Of a stretch of 64,000 nt of DNA, positions 45,517-54,551 are shown piece by piece (position 1 is the first letter of the stretch; every line of letters begins with the position of its first letter). Origin of the DNA: Bacteroidales bacterium. Its GTDB lineage: Bacteria > Bacteroidota > Bacteroidia > Bacteroidales > UBA10428. The notes below the pieces were generated by a model that was not told the origin of the DNA, searched no databases, and saw nothing but the letters and a program-made list of their open reading frames with translations. Position numbers and translations under genes: made by a program. The stretch is taken from assembly GCA_035299085.1 (NCBI GenBank), contig DATGXG010000024.1, positions 186,001 through 250,000 on the forward strand. The letters run 5' to 3'.

Positions 45517-47070
45517 TTACTGGCCGAGGAGCTGGAATTCAGTCCTGCGGTTGGCAGCTTTACCGTCTTCTGTATTGTTATCAGCCACCGGTTTATCAGG
45601 TCCGTTACCTACAATGACAAATCGGTTCTGGTCGAAATTGTAAGTCTTAACAAGGTAATCAGCCACTGACTTTGCCCTTTTGCGTGAAAGTTCCCTGTTC
45701 ATTTCAGCACTTCCGACATTATCGGTATTGCCTTCGATACGTACTTTCATACCGGCGAATTCAACCGATAGCTGACCAAGCTGGTTTTCAATCTTGTCCT
45801 TCATATCAGCAGTAAGAGCCCATGAGCCGGTTGCGAAATTGATAATGATAGGCTTAATGGCAACAGCAGGTGCTTTTTCATCCGCTGCTGTAGGAGCCTG
45901 GAATTCGATCTGGCCTTCTGCCAGCTGGTCGTCACCCTGGAGATCTGTTATAGCCTGGACAACTCCCGGATAGGAAGCCTCAGCCCATGGCACAATATTC
46001 GTCAGGTTATTCCCGTAACCGGTTTTATATACCCGGGCCATTTTGGTATAGAGCTGTTGACCTGTGATACCTGTAAAATCTGTGCTCAGGCCAAAGAAAT
46101 TCACATTATCACCATAATTTGCAAAGTGAATTTTCCGCATCCCGTCAAGAATGATGCTTACATCATCAGGCACCTCGAAAGCAGTTTTATATACCTGGGC
46201 GGCCTGTGCCATCTTCTCAGGATCTTTCATTTCAGCATTGGCAACAAGCCATGCTTCTGAAAGCTTTATAAACAGGTCTTTCTTTTTTTCAAGAACTTCC
46301 TTACGGGCGACAAATCCGTCCATAATAATGTTCGGAAGCAGGTTGGTGCTTGTAAGAATTTTTGCATCTCTCGATTTAAGACATTCCTGGTCGTCAGGCG
46401 ACCATACAACTGTGGCATCGGCATTTCCGGTGGTGAAGGCCGTCTTGGCAGCAAACGGGTCACCCATGGGTAAAATCGTAACATCCTTTTCGGTAAGTCC
46501 GCCGGCTTCAAGGGTTGCATGAAGCAGGGTATTGCTCGGCCATCCGAGTGCGCAGGCAATCTTTTTTCCCCTCAGATCGGCGACAGTATTGATCGATTTA
46601 TCCACGATAAACACGTCGGCGCCCCTTGAATCATCAATTTTAAGAAACTGTACCACGCTCATTTTTGCCAGGTCGCTGCTCCTGTCCATTCCAATAGGCG
46701 AGATATCCGTGGTTGTAAAAATAAAATCGAGATCACCGTTTTTAAGGGCATCATTCAGCTTTTGCATATCGTCCATGCGGACAGCTTCGAAAGTAATGCC
46801 GAATTGCTTGAACATCCTGGATTCCTTGTTCGGCTTAGCTCCTCCGTTCATATACAAACCCGGTGCAAATCCTACAAAGTTATTGAACCCTGCACGCAGA
46901 TCGGCTTTATTGCCTTTCGATGCCTTGTTCAGGTAAGGATAACCAAAATATACACCGGCACCTACGGCGCCAATGATAAGTAAAAGTACGATGAGCTGAA
47001 ATCCCAAAGTCCATTTTTTAGGAAATCCCGGAATGGACCTGCCAGGCTGGTTTTGATAATCGGTTGTCAT
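45517..47070 (-). CDS. Membrane-anchored NitT/TauT-type substrate-binding domain fused to OmpA domain
   Basis: 517 residues. One N-terminal TM helix (about 23-45; LGFQLIVLLLIIGAVGAGVYFG) anchors it in the inner membrane. Residues about 57-380 form an SsuA/NMT1-type binding protein (DLDFIFTTTDISPIG, TVADLRGKKIACALGWPSN, GNADATVVWSPDD). Residues about 405-517 form an OmpA-family peptidoglycan-binding domain (EGNTDNVGS, then NRELSRKRAKSVADYLV with the conserved Asp and Arg). The fusion would tether an importer's receptor to both membrane and cell wall, which is not the normal design of such transporters. Ligand unknown. Confidence 0.9.
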   Translation of the reverse strand: MTTDYQNQPGRSIPGFPKKWTLGFQLIVLLLIIGAVGAGVYFGYPYLNKASKGNKADLRAGFNNFVGFAPGLYMNGGAKPNKESRMFKQFGITFEAVRMDDMQKLNDALKNGDLDFIFTTTDISPIGMDRSSDLAKMSVVQFLKIDDSRGADVFIVDKSINTVADLRGKKIACALGWPSNTLLHATLEAGGLTEKDVTILPMGDPFAAKTAFTTGNADATVVWSPDDQECLKSRDAKILTSTNLLPNIIMDGFVARKEVLEKKKDLFIKLSEAWLVANAEMKDPEKMAQAAQVYKTAFEVPDDVSIILDGMRKIHFANYGDNVNFFGLSTDFTGITGQQLYTKMARVYKTGYGNNLTNIVPWAEASYPGVVQAITDLQGDDQLAEGQIEFQAPTAADEKAPAVAIKPIIINFATGSWALTADMKDKIENQLGQLSVEFAGMKVRIEGNTDNVGSAEMNRELSRKRAKSVADYLVKTYNFDQNRFVIVGNGPDKPVADNNTEDGKAANRRTEFQLLGQ

Positions 47071-47101
47071 TTTTTTGATAATATTAGAAATTCAGGGGTT
47101 A

Positions 47102-48223
47102 TTAAAAAATATCACCAAGCGGACCCGCTGCACTCTTCTCTTCATGCGTCAGCTTATGGTTCGGGTTTGAAATTTTTGAAGGGCTTGGAACATCTATCTG
47201 CCCGGCATCAAGTTTATTGCCGATGGCAAGCAGTTTTTCATAAGCCTCATCACTGTCAAAATCAAATGCTGTGGTGTTCTTTTCAAGGTCTTCCAGGTTC
47301 TGTGCCGTCATGGCCAGATCTTCGGAAATACGTCCTGCAACAAATTCAAGAGCATATTCGAGCTTCCAGTTTTGTCCGCCCGGACCGAGGATCTCTTTCA
47401 GAATGGCCGTTGCACCGCGCGATGCAGCTGCCATTTCCCAATCCTTTTTCATGATGTTGATGCTTTCCTCGAAATCTTTTATTTTATTTTCGAGAAGCGT
47501 TGCACCAATAGCCAGTTTGCGGTCAAGGTTGGCAAAAATATTGGAACGGGCTGCATATTTGGTAGTCCATTCAATGTTCTTTTCCAAAATAGTATTTGAA
47601 CGGGTCCCTCCTGAAGTAGCATTGATGAATTGCTGCTGAAGATCTACATATTCATCTGTTTCCTTAATGGCTTCGCCTTTCTCCTCCACCATTTTTTCCA
47701 TCTGCTTTTTGATCTCGCTGGCTTTTTTAGTCTGGTGTTGCACTTCAGTTTTTGCATCCTCAGCCACTTTCTGAGTTCCTTTTGACATTTGTTCAAAATC
47801 AGTTCTCAGTTGCTTAATTTTTGCCTTGTGGGTCAGAAACATATCATGGGTCTGCCACATTTTTTGTTTTTGTTCTTCCAGTTCATCGAACGGATTCCAC
47901 CGAATGATGGCCTTATGAAAAGAACGGACTATCCTTCGGAACAATTTGAAGATGGCAGGTAACAGCAGGATAACCAGAACTACAGCCAGAATGGAGGCAA
48001 TCACAGCCAGAACCTGGCTGAGGGCTCCGAATACAGCCGGAATGATCCACTTAAAAGTTCCGTAGGCAATTACGGCAATTACAATCAAACCCAGTATAGC
48101 ACCGATCGGTTTCTCACCTTTGCGCCATTTTGCAAGCGACTCTTTTCCTCTTTCAACCAGCTTGGCATCATCGAAATACTTCATGATGGGCAGCTGCGTT
48201 ACAGTTTTAGTTTCAGTTTGCAT
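47102..48223 (-). CDS. Two-TM coiled-coil membrane protein, unknown function
   Basis: 373 residues. A short cytoplasmic N-terminus is followed by two close TM helices (about 42-64 and 68-92). A cytoplasmic region of about 280 residues follows, mostly charged helix with heptad-like coiled coil (KAKIKQLRTDFEQMSKG; KKASEIKKQMEKMVEEKGEA; LLENKIKDFEESINIMKKDW). I do not recognise a named family; the long alpha-helical layout recalls PspA or chemoreceptor-like stalks, but there is no specific motif. Position between the cytosolic coiled-coil gene (18 bp) and the OmpA-fused binding protein (31 bp) suggests it is part of the same membrane complex. Confidence 0.8.
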   Translation of the reverse strand: MQTETKTVTQLPIMKYFDDAKLVERGKESLAKWRKGEKPIGAILGLIVIAVIAYGTFKWIIPAVFGALSQVLAVIASILAVVLVILLLPAIFKLFRRIVRSFHKAIIRWNPFDELEEQKQKMWQTHDMFLTHKAKIKQLRTDFEQMSKGTQKVAEDAKTEVQHQTKKASEIKKQMEKMVEEKGEAIKETDEYVDLQQQFINATSGGTRSNTILEKNIEWTTKYAARSNIFANLDRKLAIGATLLENKIKDFEESINIMKKDWEMAAASRGATAILKEILGPGGQNWKLEYALEFVAGRISEDLAMTAQNLEDLEKNTTAFDFDSDEAYEKLLAIGNKLDAGQIDVPSPSKISNPNHKLTHEEKSAAGPLGDIF

Positions 48224-48241
48224 GACATCAGATTTATAGTT

Positions 48242-48934
48242 TTAGGAAATATTCGTTTTTATGCCGGCCTCAATATCCACAATACTTACAAGAACTTTTT
48301 CCCTTGCGTCGCGAATGGCATTGATCTTTTTCTCAATGTCGGAAAACTGGTTCTCGTATTTTATGTCAATAGCGGATAGCTGATTGCTTAGGGTGACTTC
48401 CTGGTTTTGCAGATCCTGGATCTGTTTATTCAATTGCTGAATTTTCGTTCTTGTACTCTTCAGGCTGTTATCCAGGTTTGTCCGCTCCGTATCTTTTTCA
48501 CCCTGGAGGCTTTGCTTTTTTGCAGTGCCCTTATTGATTTCCGCTTCGGCAGTTCGCTGAACCAGGTCTTTATAGAACATCGAACTTTCAAGGAGACGGG
48601 CGGGAGTCAATGATTTATCGATTTTCTGCGCTATCCTGAAAACCGTTTTATACACTTCCGGCGTCGGATCCTGTTTTTCTTCAAACAACGATTCGGTGAA
48701 CTCAAGAAAATCAAAACCGGGTTGGTTGTTCTGGTTGATCAGATTCTGAAGACGCTGTACAAAATCCTCAACCAGGGGCATGTCATTGGTACTCAGCGAA
48801 GCAGAAGGAATATATCCATCCGGTGTGGTTTTAGCGGTTGCTTCTTTTACCTGGTTGGGTTTTACGGGTGAGTTTGTCTGATCCTCCCGAAAAAAAAGAC
48901 TTTTGAATCGAAATCCTTTATCTTTTTCGGCCAT
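48242..48934 (-). CDS. Cytoplasmic coiled-coil protein, first gene of the ABC/OmpA cluster
   Basis: 230 residues, no signal peptide or TM segment. Residues 1-50 are low complexity; 50-120 form a helical domain (LVEDFVQRLQNLINQNNQ, FLEFTESLFEEKQDPTPEVYKTVF); 125-225 are a strong coiled coil (NLDNSLKSTRTKIQQLNKQIQDLQNQ is split here in description only by its register). No family recognised. Being first in the cluster, it probably marks the promoter-proximal end; the 200-bp upstream gap separates it from the divergent hydrolase gene. It may pair with the coiled coil of the two-TM protein. Confidence 0.78.
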   Translation of the reverse strand: MAEKDKGFRFKSLFFREDQTNSPVKPNQVKEATAKTTPDGYIPSASLSTNDMPLVEDFVQRLQNLINQNNQPGFDFLEFTESLFEEKQDPTPEVYKTVFRIAQKIDKSLTPARLLESSMFYKDLVQRTAEAEINKGTAKKQSLQGEKDTERTNLDNSLKSTRTKIQQLNKQIQDLQNQEVTLSNQLSAIDIKYENQFSDIEKKINAIRDAREKVLVSIVDIEAGIKTNIS

Positions 48935-49096
48935 AATCGTAGATTTAAATGGTTGGGTTCTTGCACAAAATTAAGGGTTTTTTTGCAGGTTGGTTTTTTT
49001 AAACCTGAATAATAGGTGAACCCCTGAATTATACCGGTAAAGGCGGAAATAGTGCCGGTTATAAGCAATTCCGGAATATCATTAAGGGAATATTAA

Positions 49097-49104
49097 TATA
49101 TTTG
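49097..49104 (+). promoter_or_regulatory. Possible -7 box for the alpha/beta-hydrolase lipoprotein gene
   Basis: TATATTTG matches TAnnTTTG exactly and lies about 31 bp before the chosen ATG at 49135. No clear TTTG is seen about 20 bp upstream. Confidence 0.35.
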
Positions 49105-49134
49105 GTTTTCTTCAGACAACAAACGGTAATAACC

Positions 49135-50388
49135 ATGAAACGCATGTACCTTCCATTGTTCCTGATTGTTCTCTTCACAGCTTGCAGCAACACCCCTGTT
49201 CCTGTCATTACCTACAGGAACATTGAAAAAGGGCAGTGTGATGCAGACACTTCTAACCGCTACCATTACGTTATGCCTGAAAACCATGAAGGCAAGGTTG
49301 CCCTGCTGATCATTCTTGACTCGGGTGGTGACGGATTGCTGGGTGTTAAAAAAGGAATCGAAGGAGCAGCAAAGATTCCGTGTGTGATCATCGGATCAGA
49401 TGTGGTCCGGAATAACAATCCTTTTTACATCAGGATTATCCTTGGACTGATTCAGGATGCAGAGAAAAAGTTCCCGGTGGATAAAGACAGGATATTCCTG
49501 GCCGGATTTTCAGGTGGGGCCAGGATGGCACTTGATTATGCCCGTCAATATCCGGTAAATGGAGTTTTAATGTGCGGTGCGGGACCCGGTACAGGGTCGT
49601 TCAACGACCTGCCAAGCAAAGTCTATATGATATCAGGCTCAACCGATTTCAATTTCAGTGAAATGTATTACAATCCGATCCGGGTATCGGGAGGAGAGAA
49701 ATTCATGTCAGACTACTTCAGGGGAAAACATGAATGGCCTCCCGCTGCAAATCTGGAAAACGGTTTAACCTGGTTGATGGCCGGTGAAAATAAGGAACTT
49801 GCTAAAGAACACTCAGCTTACCTTGTGAATAAAGCCGACAGCCTCCTGGCACAGAATGAAACGCTTTTTGGGTTAAAAGCACTGGAGAATGCAATGGCAC
49901 TGGATGGAAAAAATAAAACAGCTGCCCAAAAACATTCGGAGATTGCTTCTTCCCGCAAAATTGAGGATAATCTGGATTTGCTTGAACGGAATCTTTTTGT
50001 GGAAAGGCGTATCGGGCAGGCTTATGTTGAAGCCATGGTTGACAAGGATTCTCTTTTCTGGTTCAATGAGATCAGCGATCTTTCAAAACAAATTGCCGGT
50101 TCAAAAGGCGAAGAAAATGATCATTACCAAAGGATAAAAGCGTTTCTGGGCATAATGTTCTTTTCGAGGGTCAATGCGCTTTTGCGCTCTGATCCACTGA
50201 ATAAACAAACGGCTGTTTTGCTGGCCGCATACAGGAACCTGGAACCTGAAAATCCTGATGTTTATTATGATCTTGCCTTATATGAAAAAAATCTGAATCA
50301 TCACCAGAAATCCCAGCAGTACCTGAAAAAGGCAATCTCACTTGGATTTAAGGATCAACTGAAATTGAAATCTGATTTCCCGGGTTAA
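49135..50388 (+). CDS. Alpha/beta-hydrolase lipoprotein with C-terminal TPR-like region
   Basis: 417 residues from the ATG at 49135, which starts a lipoprotein signal (FLIVLFTACSN). Residues about 50-210 look like an alpha/beta-hydrolase: LLIILDSGGDG, then FLAGFSGGARMALDYA with the nucleophile serine in GFSGG, then VYMISGSTDFNF. The C-terminal half (about 220-417) is helical, ending in a TPR-like NPDVYYDLALYEKNL. A catalytic histidine is plausible in GKHEWPP. It is lipid-anchored and faces the periplasm or surface; substrate unknown. It is divergent from the ABC/OmpA cluster, so a functional link is possible but unproven. Confidence 0.75.
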   Translation: MKRMYLPLFLIVLFTACSNTPVPVITYRNIEKGQCDADTSNRYHYVMPENHEGKVALLIILDSGGDGLLGVKKGIEGAAKIPCVIIGSDVVRNNNPFYIRIILGLIQDAEKKFPVDKDRIFLAGFSGGARMALDYARQYPVNGVLMCGAGPGTGSFNDLPSKVYMISGSTDFNFSEMYYNPIRVSGGEKFMSDYFRGKHEWPPAANLENGLTWLMAGENKELAKEHSAYLVNKADSLLAQNETLFGLKALENAMALDGKNKTAAQKHSEIASSRKIEDNLDLLERNLFVERRIGQAYVEAMVDKDSLFWFNEISDLSKQIAGSKGEENDHYQRIKAFLGIMFFSRVNALLRSDPLNKQTAVLLAAYRNLEPENPDVYYDLALYEKNLNHHQKSQQYLKKAISLGFKDQLKLKSDFPG

Positions 50389-50589
50389 CTATACTTTCCT
50401 TAATACTTTTTGTAACTCCTGGATATCGTTCGACAGGTTGGAGAGCATACGGTTGTTCATGTCAGCAAACCTTGCCGTAACATACTGTATGTATACATCA
50501 ATGTATTCCTCCACATCCTTGATCCCCGTATCCCTGATGAAATCATCCCTGAATTCATTAAATCTGCTTTGAGGTCCGAAAAATGCCAT
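50389..50589 (-). CDS. Small helical protein (66 aa), unknown function
   Basis: The product is MAFFGPQSRFNEFRDDF-like at its start and ends in a helix LSNDIQELQKVLRKV. It is amphipathic and mostly helical with no signal peptide. It is convergent with and directly abuts the hydrolase gene, and divergent from the next gene across a 66-bp AT-rich gap that would have to hold both promoters. The codon usage looks normal and the reading frame has a start with good spacing from an upstream purine-rich stretch, so I keep it as a real gene, with modest confidence. Confidence 0.55.
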   Translation of the reverse strand: MAFFGPQSRFNEFRDDFIRDTGIKDVEEYIDVYIQYVTARFADMNNRMLSNLSNDIQELQKVLRKV

Positions 50590-50655
50590 GACGATATTTT
50601 TTTTGATTGAATAATTAAAATTAATAAATTGGCCTAATACTATCTAACAAATACA

Positions 50656-51636
50656 ATGAGAATTGCAGCATTCATCCTGATCCTTGCCGCTTGCCTAAGT
50701 GCTTCTTCACAGGAACCAACAGCTCTTAAAGATAAGGCCGGAACATGGACTTACGGCTTTCTTGACGATGCCAATACAAAGTTATATTGTCAGCAGTATG
50801 CTATGACATTGGCTGAAAAGGAAACGCTGAAGAAAAAGCTTGACGCCATTGTGGAAGCACTTCACAAAATACCTGTCCTTGCTGAGCCCAAAGGCGTGGA
50901 TCCCACGGTCGAATCCCGACCCTACAATCCATATGACTTTAAGAGGTATCCTGAAAACTATCCTTACATTGGCGAAATGAATTTCAGGCTCATCACCTGG
51001 TATAATTCAAAGGGAAAAGACTGGCGGCAGACCATTGAACCGCCCAGGATGACATTGTACACGAACAATATTCATTTACTCAAAAGAAGCGCTCTGAATG
51101 TGGCTGGTCCTGAAGGAGATGATGTAAAGAAAGCTGAGATCCTTGTGAATGAAATCTGTAAACCCGATAAAATAAAGGAACTTGCTCCCAATGTGGTGCT
51201 GTATGATGCAGCAATAGTGGTCACAAAGCCGGGCAGACAATTGTATCTTCCCTGCACGGTAGGAGAAGCATACAAGCGACTTATCGCCTATTATGAAGCT
51301 TCGGCAAAAAAAGAACCGGCGTTTGGGGTAGTGCTTCAGGGTATTAAAAGCGAATACTCATCGCTTACTCCGGGGCAGCTTGGGGGCCCTGCGTATTTCG
51401 GCGGGATGTTTTCAGGAATAACCCCTCAAAAGAACAATGATCCGCTTTACCTTTTCAACAATGAATATTTCGACAGGTCAAAACCTAAGACCGATGTGCA
51501 ACTGATCGTTTTCCCCATTGATGCCGATTATTTCAGGAAAGAATCGGATTTCGTTCCCAATGATGTCGGATTCCTGCGAATTTACCAGGTTTTGCATGCT
51601 CTTGATTATGCAGCACTGGCTAAGCTGATAGATTGA
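50656..51636 (+). CDS. Exported protein of unknown function (326 aa)
   Basis: A signal peptide (MRIAAFILILAACLSASSQ) is followed by a region with no family I recognise. Visible features are an early tyrosine/proline-rich block (RPYNPYDFKRYPENYPYIG), a WYNSKGKDW motif, and a glycine-rich block GQLGGPAYFGGMFSG at about 239-253. There are no TM segments after the signal peptide. It may be periplasmic. The 198-bp gap that follows carries heptamer repeats, which suggests it is transcribed separately from the phosphodiesterase. Confidence 0.7.
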   Translation: MRIAAFILILAACLSASSQEPTALKDKAGTWTYGFLDDANTKLYCQQYAMTLAEKETLKKKLDAIVEALHKIPVLAEPKGVDPTVESRPYNPYDFKRYPENYPYIGEMNFRLITWYNSKGKDWRQTIEPPRMTLYTNNIHLLKRSALNVAGPEGDDVKKAEILVNEICKPDKIKELAPNVVLYDAAIVVTKPGRQLYLPCTVGEAYKRLIAYYEASAKKEPAFGVVLQGIKSEYSSLTPGQLGGPAYFGGMFSGITPQKNNDPLYLFNNEYFDRSKPKTDVQLIVFPIDADYFRKESDFVPNDVGFLRIYQVLHALDYAALAKLID

Positions 51637-51641
51637 AAATT

Positions 51642-51690
51642 AGTATTCAGTATTCAGTATCCAGCATCAAGCATCAAGCATCAAGCATTC
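51642..51690. repeat. Heptamer tandem repeat, AGYATYM x7
   Basis: Seven phased 7-mers: AGTATTC twice, AGTATCC, AGCATCA three times, AGCATTC. A degenerate continuation at 51758-51785 (CTATCCA, GTATCCA, ACATCAA, ACATCCG) keeps the same word, and between them are two CTTCGRCnnGCTCAG words (near 51693 and 51738). Confidence 0.8.
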
Positions 51691-51834
51691 CGCTTCGGCA
51701 GGCTCAGCGACCGGGATGTTTTATTGAACAACCATGACTTCGACATGCTCAGTCATGCTATCCAGTATCCAACATCAAACATCCGAAACTAAACTTCCAT
51801 ATCGTACAGATTGTTAATTCAGAAATCATCATTC

Positions 51835-52920
51835 ATGAGAAAAACCTTCCTGATTGCCTGCATTATAATTATTCCCTCTGTAATCTTTGCACAACAGACC
51901 AAAACAAAAAACCTGATCCTTGTTACAATCGATGGCCTGCGCTGGCAGGAAGTATTCACTGGGGCTGATGGTGATCTGATCAGCAATAAAGACCTGGTGG
52001 GAAACCAGGAAAAGATGAAATCAAAATACTGGGATAAAGAGGATTCTGTCCGCAGGTTTAAACTGATGCCCTTTATGTGGAAGACAATCAATAACGAGGG
52101 CCAGCTTTATGGTAACCGGAATCTTAAGTCGCTTGTTAACGTTACAAACAAATTCTGGTTCTCGTACCCCGGGTATAACGAACTTCTTACAGGGTCTGAC
52201 GATCCCGATGTAAACACAAATGAATTCGGACCGAATAAAAATAAAAATGTATTTGAATTCCTGGCAGAAAAAAATCCGGGTTTACAGAATAACATAGCTG
52301 TTTTTGCATCCTGGAGTACATTAAATGATATTCTCAACGAAAACAGGAGCCCGTACCTTATAAACGCAGGTTTTGAAAAATTGAAGGCAGAACTGGTAAA
52401 TCCTGAGATGGCCGGGTTAAACGAAATACAATTCGCTTTACCTGATGTGTTTGATGGTATCCGGCTTGATGGCAGCACCTTCTATCTCGGTTTCAGTTAC
52501 CTTAAGGCTTATCGCCCGAACATCCTTTATCTGTCATTTGACGAAACCGATGACTTTGCACACCAGGGGAAATACGATCTGTACCTGAATTCGGTACATT
52601 ACACCGATCAGTTTCTTGCTGATCTATGGGAATGGATACAGTCCGATCCGGAATACAGGGATAAAACAACTTTGCTTGTAACCTGTGATCATGGAAGAGG
52701 AAAAGGCAACCCCGACTGGCGCAACCATGGCTCAGATACACCCGGGTCGGATGAAACCTGGTTTGCTGTTATAGGCCCCGACACTCCTGCCCTGGGTGAA
52801 ACAAAAAACGTTCAGTGTTATACCAACCAGCTGGCAGCAACAATATCTGCCCTCCTGGGTTATGAATACGTTTCAGATAAAACTGCCGGAAAACCGGTCC
52901 TATCGGTTATGGGAAAATGA
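51835..52920 (+). CDS. Alkaline-phosphatase-superfamily phosphodiesterase, exported
   Basis: 361 residues from the ATG at 51835, chosen because the signal peptide starts there (MRKTFLIACIIIIPSVIFAQ). The metal-site motifs of type I phosphodiesterases are visible: VTIDGLRWQEVF near the start, FSYPGYNELLTG (probable nucleophile Ser/Thr region), LSFDETDDFAHQGKYD, and LVTCDHGRGK with WRNHGSD. The family hydrolyses phosphodi- or monoesters, including phospholipid head groups. The stop overlaps the start of the GT39 gene (ATGA), so the pair is translationally coupled. This suggests that it acts on lipid-linked sugars or on the same envelope glycan. Confidence 0.85.
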   Translation: MRKTFLIACIIIIPSVIFAQQTKTKNLILVTIDGLRWQEVFTGADGDLISNKDLVGNQEKMKSKYWDKEDSVRRFKLMPFMWKTINNEGQLYGNRNLKSLVNVTNKFWFSYPGYNELLTGSDDPDVNTNEFGPNKNKNVFEFLAEKNPGLQNNIAVFASWSTLNDILNENRSPYLINAGFEKLKAELVNPEMAGLNEIQFALPDVFDGIRLDGSTFYLGFSYLKAYRPNILYLSFDETDDFAHQGKYDLYLNSVHYTDQFLADLWEWIQSDPEYRDKTTLLVTCDHGRGKGNPDWRNHGSDTPGSDETWFAVIGPDTPALGETKNVQCYTNQLAATISALLGYEYVSDKTAGKPVLSVMGK

Positions 52921-54551
52921 CCGGCAACCGGAAGACCTTTATACGGCCCTCGATCAATATTTTCGGTAATATACAGCCAGGGTACATTCTGTGGCTGCTG
53001 CCATTGGTAGCATCAGGACTGTACATCAACCTTGGATTATTGCCCCTGAAAGGCGACGAAGCCATTAGAGCTGAGGTAGCTCTTGAAATGATGCTGTCAG
53101 GTAATTACATCACCCCAACGCTTACCGGGGAATTATACCTGAATAAGCCCCCGCTTTATAACTGGATATTGATTGGCTTTTTCAGGCTGTTTCAGAATAA
53201 CAGCGAATTCATGGTCAGGTTCCCCACCACCCTTTTCCTTCTTCTTTATTGTATCATTATATTTTATTGGGTAAGGAAAGAACTTGGGAAACAGATTGCC
53301 CTTATGTCATCACTTGCTTTCTTTACCTGCGGACGGATATTGTTCTGGGATTCTTACTTAGGGTTGATTGATATTTTCTTTTCAGGACTCACCTTCCTGA
53401 ATTTTATGCTTATCTGGCATTTATACAGGAAAAGGAAATTCTTCCGGTTGTTTGTGATCTCATACTTGCTGACGGCATTTTGTTTCCTGCTTAAAGGGCT
53501 TCCGGCTCTTGTTTTCCAGGGGTTTGCATTGCTAGTAATTTTTCTTCAGCATAAAAACTATAAGGGGTTGATATCATGGAAACATTTAACCGGAATTTTA
53601 ATACTTCTTTTCCTCACAGGAACTTACTATTTCCTTTATTCAATACAAAACCCGGGCTATGTTGATGATGCATTGATGAGGCTTGTAACCGAGTCCACCC
53701 ACAAATCGGCTATTGGCAGCACTATTCAGAAAACAATACTTCACTTTTTTACATTTCCCCTGGAAGTGATACAGCATTTTCTGCCCTGGATTCTTCTAAC
53801 CCCTTTTCTTTTCTATAGGAAAATTTTTAATCGCATCCTGAAGACGCCTTTTATCAGGTATTGTTTCCTTATCTTCATGGCAAACATCGTCATTTACTGG
53901 TTGTCTCCTACAACTTACCCGCGGTATCTGCTGATGCTCATGCCTCTTTTATTCCTGGTTTGCCTGTATTCCGCACGCTATCACATCATGTTGAAAACTT
54001 TACAGTTTTACATTGTTCAGGGAATTTTAGTTGTTTTTGTCACCGGGCTTATATTTTCTTCCACCCTGTTGCCGGCGCTTTTTCGCCAGAGTTTAGAAGT
54101 GGATCATTTCTGGCTGAAACTGCTTGCAGTAGTATTAATTTCAATTACAGCCGTGGTGTGGAAAAGAAAATCTCCAAAAGCCGGATTACTTTTCTTTACT
54201 GCAATTGTTCTATTAATCAGCCGGCTGAGCTTTGACCTGTTTCTCATGCCGTATCGTGAAAGTCACGATTTACTCTCCCAATGCAGGAAAGATGCGATTG
54301 AACTTGCGGACAAAACAAAAGGTCAACCGCTGTTTTATATGACGGATACTATTACAATGCATAATGTGTATTATATAACCCGTGAGCGTGATGAAATCTT
54401 AACTTTTAACGGAAACCCGGCTGCGGGGCCGTGGTTTATAGTGGATGATACATTGAAAGCCGGAGCTGCATTTAAAAAAGAAATTGCGATGAAAGTACCG
54501 TATCAAAATAAGACTTTTTACGCCGGAAAATTCAGTGAACCGGGGCCATGA
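52917..54551 (+). CDS. GT39/ArnT-like membrane glycosyltransferase
   Basis: 544 residues with many TM helices. The first periplasmic loop has LKGDEAIRAEVALEMMLSGN and LYLNKPPLYNW, the pattern of ArnT/PMT-type enzymes in which the Asp-Glu pair is catalytic. These enzymes transfer a sugar from a polyprenyl phosphate to a lipid or protein on the outer face of the inner membrane. Gene overlaps at both ends (ATGA at 52917 and 54548) couple it to the phosphodiesterase and the GT2, which could supply the polyprenyl-phosphate sugar. Acceptor unknown (lipid A, teichoic-type polymer or protein). Confidence 0.88.
   Translation: MTGNRKTFIRPSINIFGNIQPGYILWLLPLVASGLYINLGLLPLKGDEAIRAEVALEMMLSGNYITPTLTGELYLNKPPLYNWILIGFFRLFQNNSEFMVRFPTTLFLLLYCIIIFYWVRKELGKQIALMSSLAFFTCGRILFWDSYLGLIDIFFSGLTFLNFMLIWHLYRKRKFFRLFVISYLLTAFCFLLKGLPALVFQGFALLVIFLQHKNYKGLISWKHLTGILILLFLTGTYYFLYSIQNPGYVDDALMRLVTESTHKSAIGSTIQKTILHFFTFPLEVIQHFLPWILLTPFLFYRKIFNRILKTPFIRYCFLIFMANIVIYWLSPTTYPRYLLMLMPLLFLVCLYSARYHIMLKTLQFYIVQGILVVFVTGLIFSSTLLPALFRQSLEVDHFWLKLLAVVLISITAVVWKRKSPKAGLLFFTAIVLLISRLSFDLFLMPYRESHDLLSQCRKDAIELADKTKGQPLFYMTDTITMHNVYYITRERDEILTFNGNPAAGPWFIVDDTLKAGAAFKKEIAMKVPYQNKTFYAGKFSEPGP

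Noticed and set aside
48242..48934. TelA/YaaN-type toxic anion resistance protein
   Set aside because: The coiled-coil content is similar in general, but it is too short and I see no specific TelA motif.
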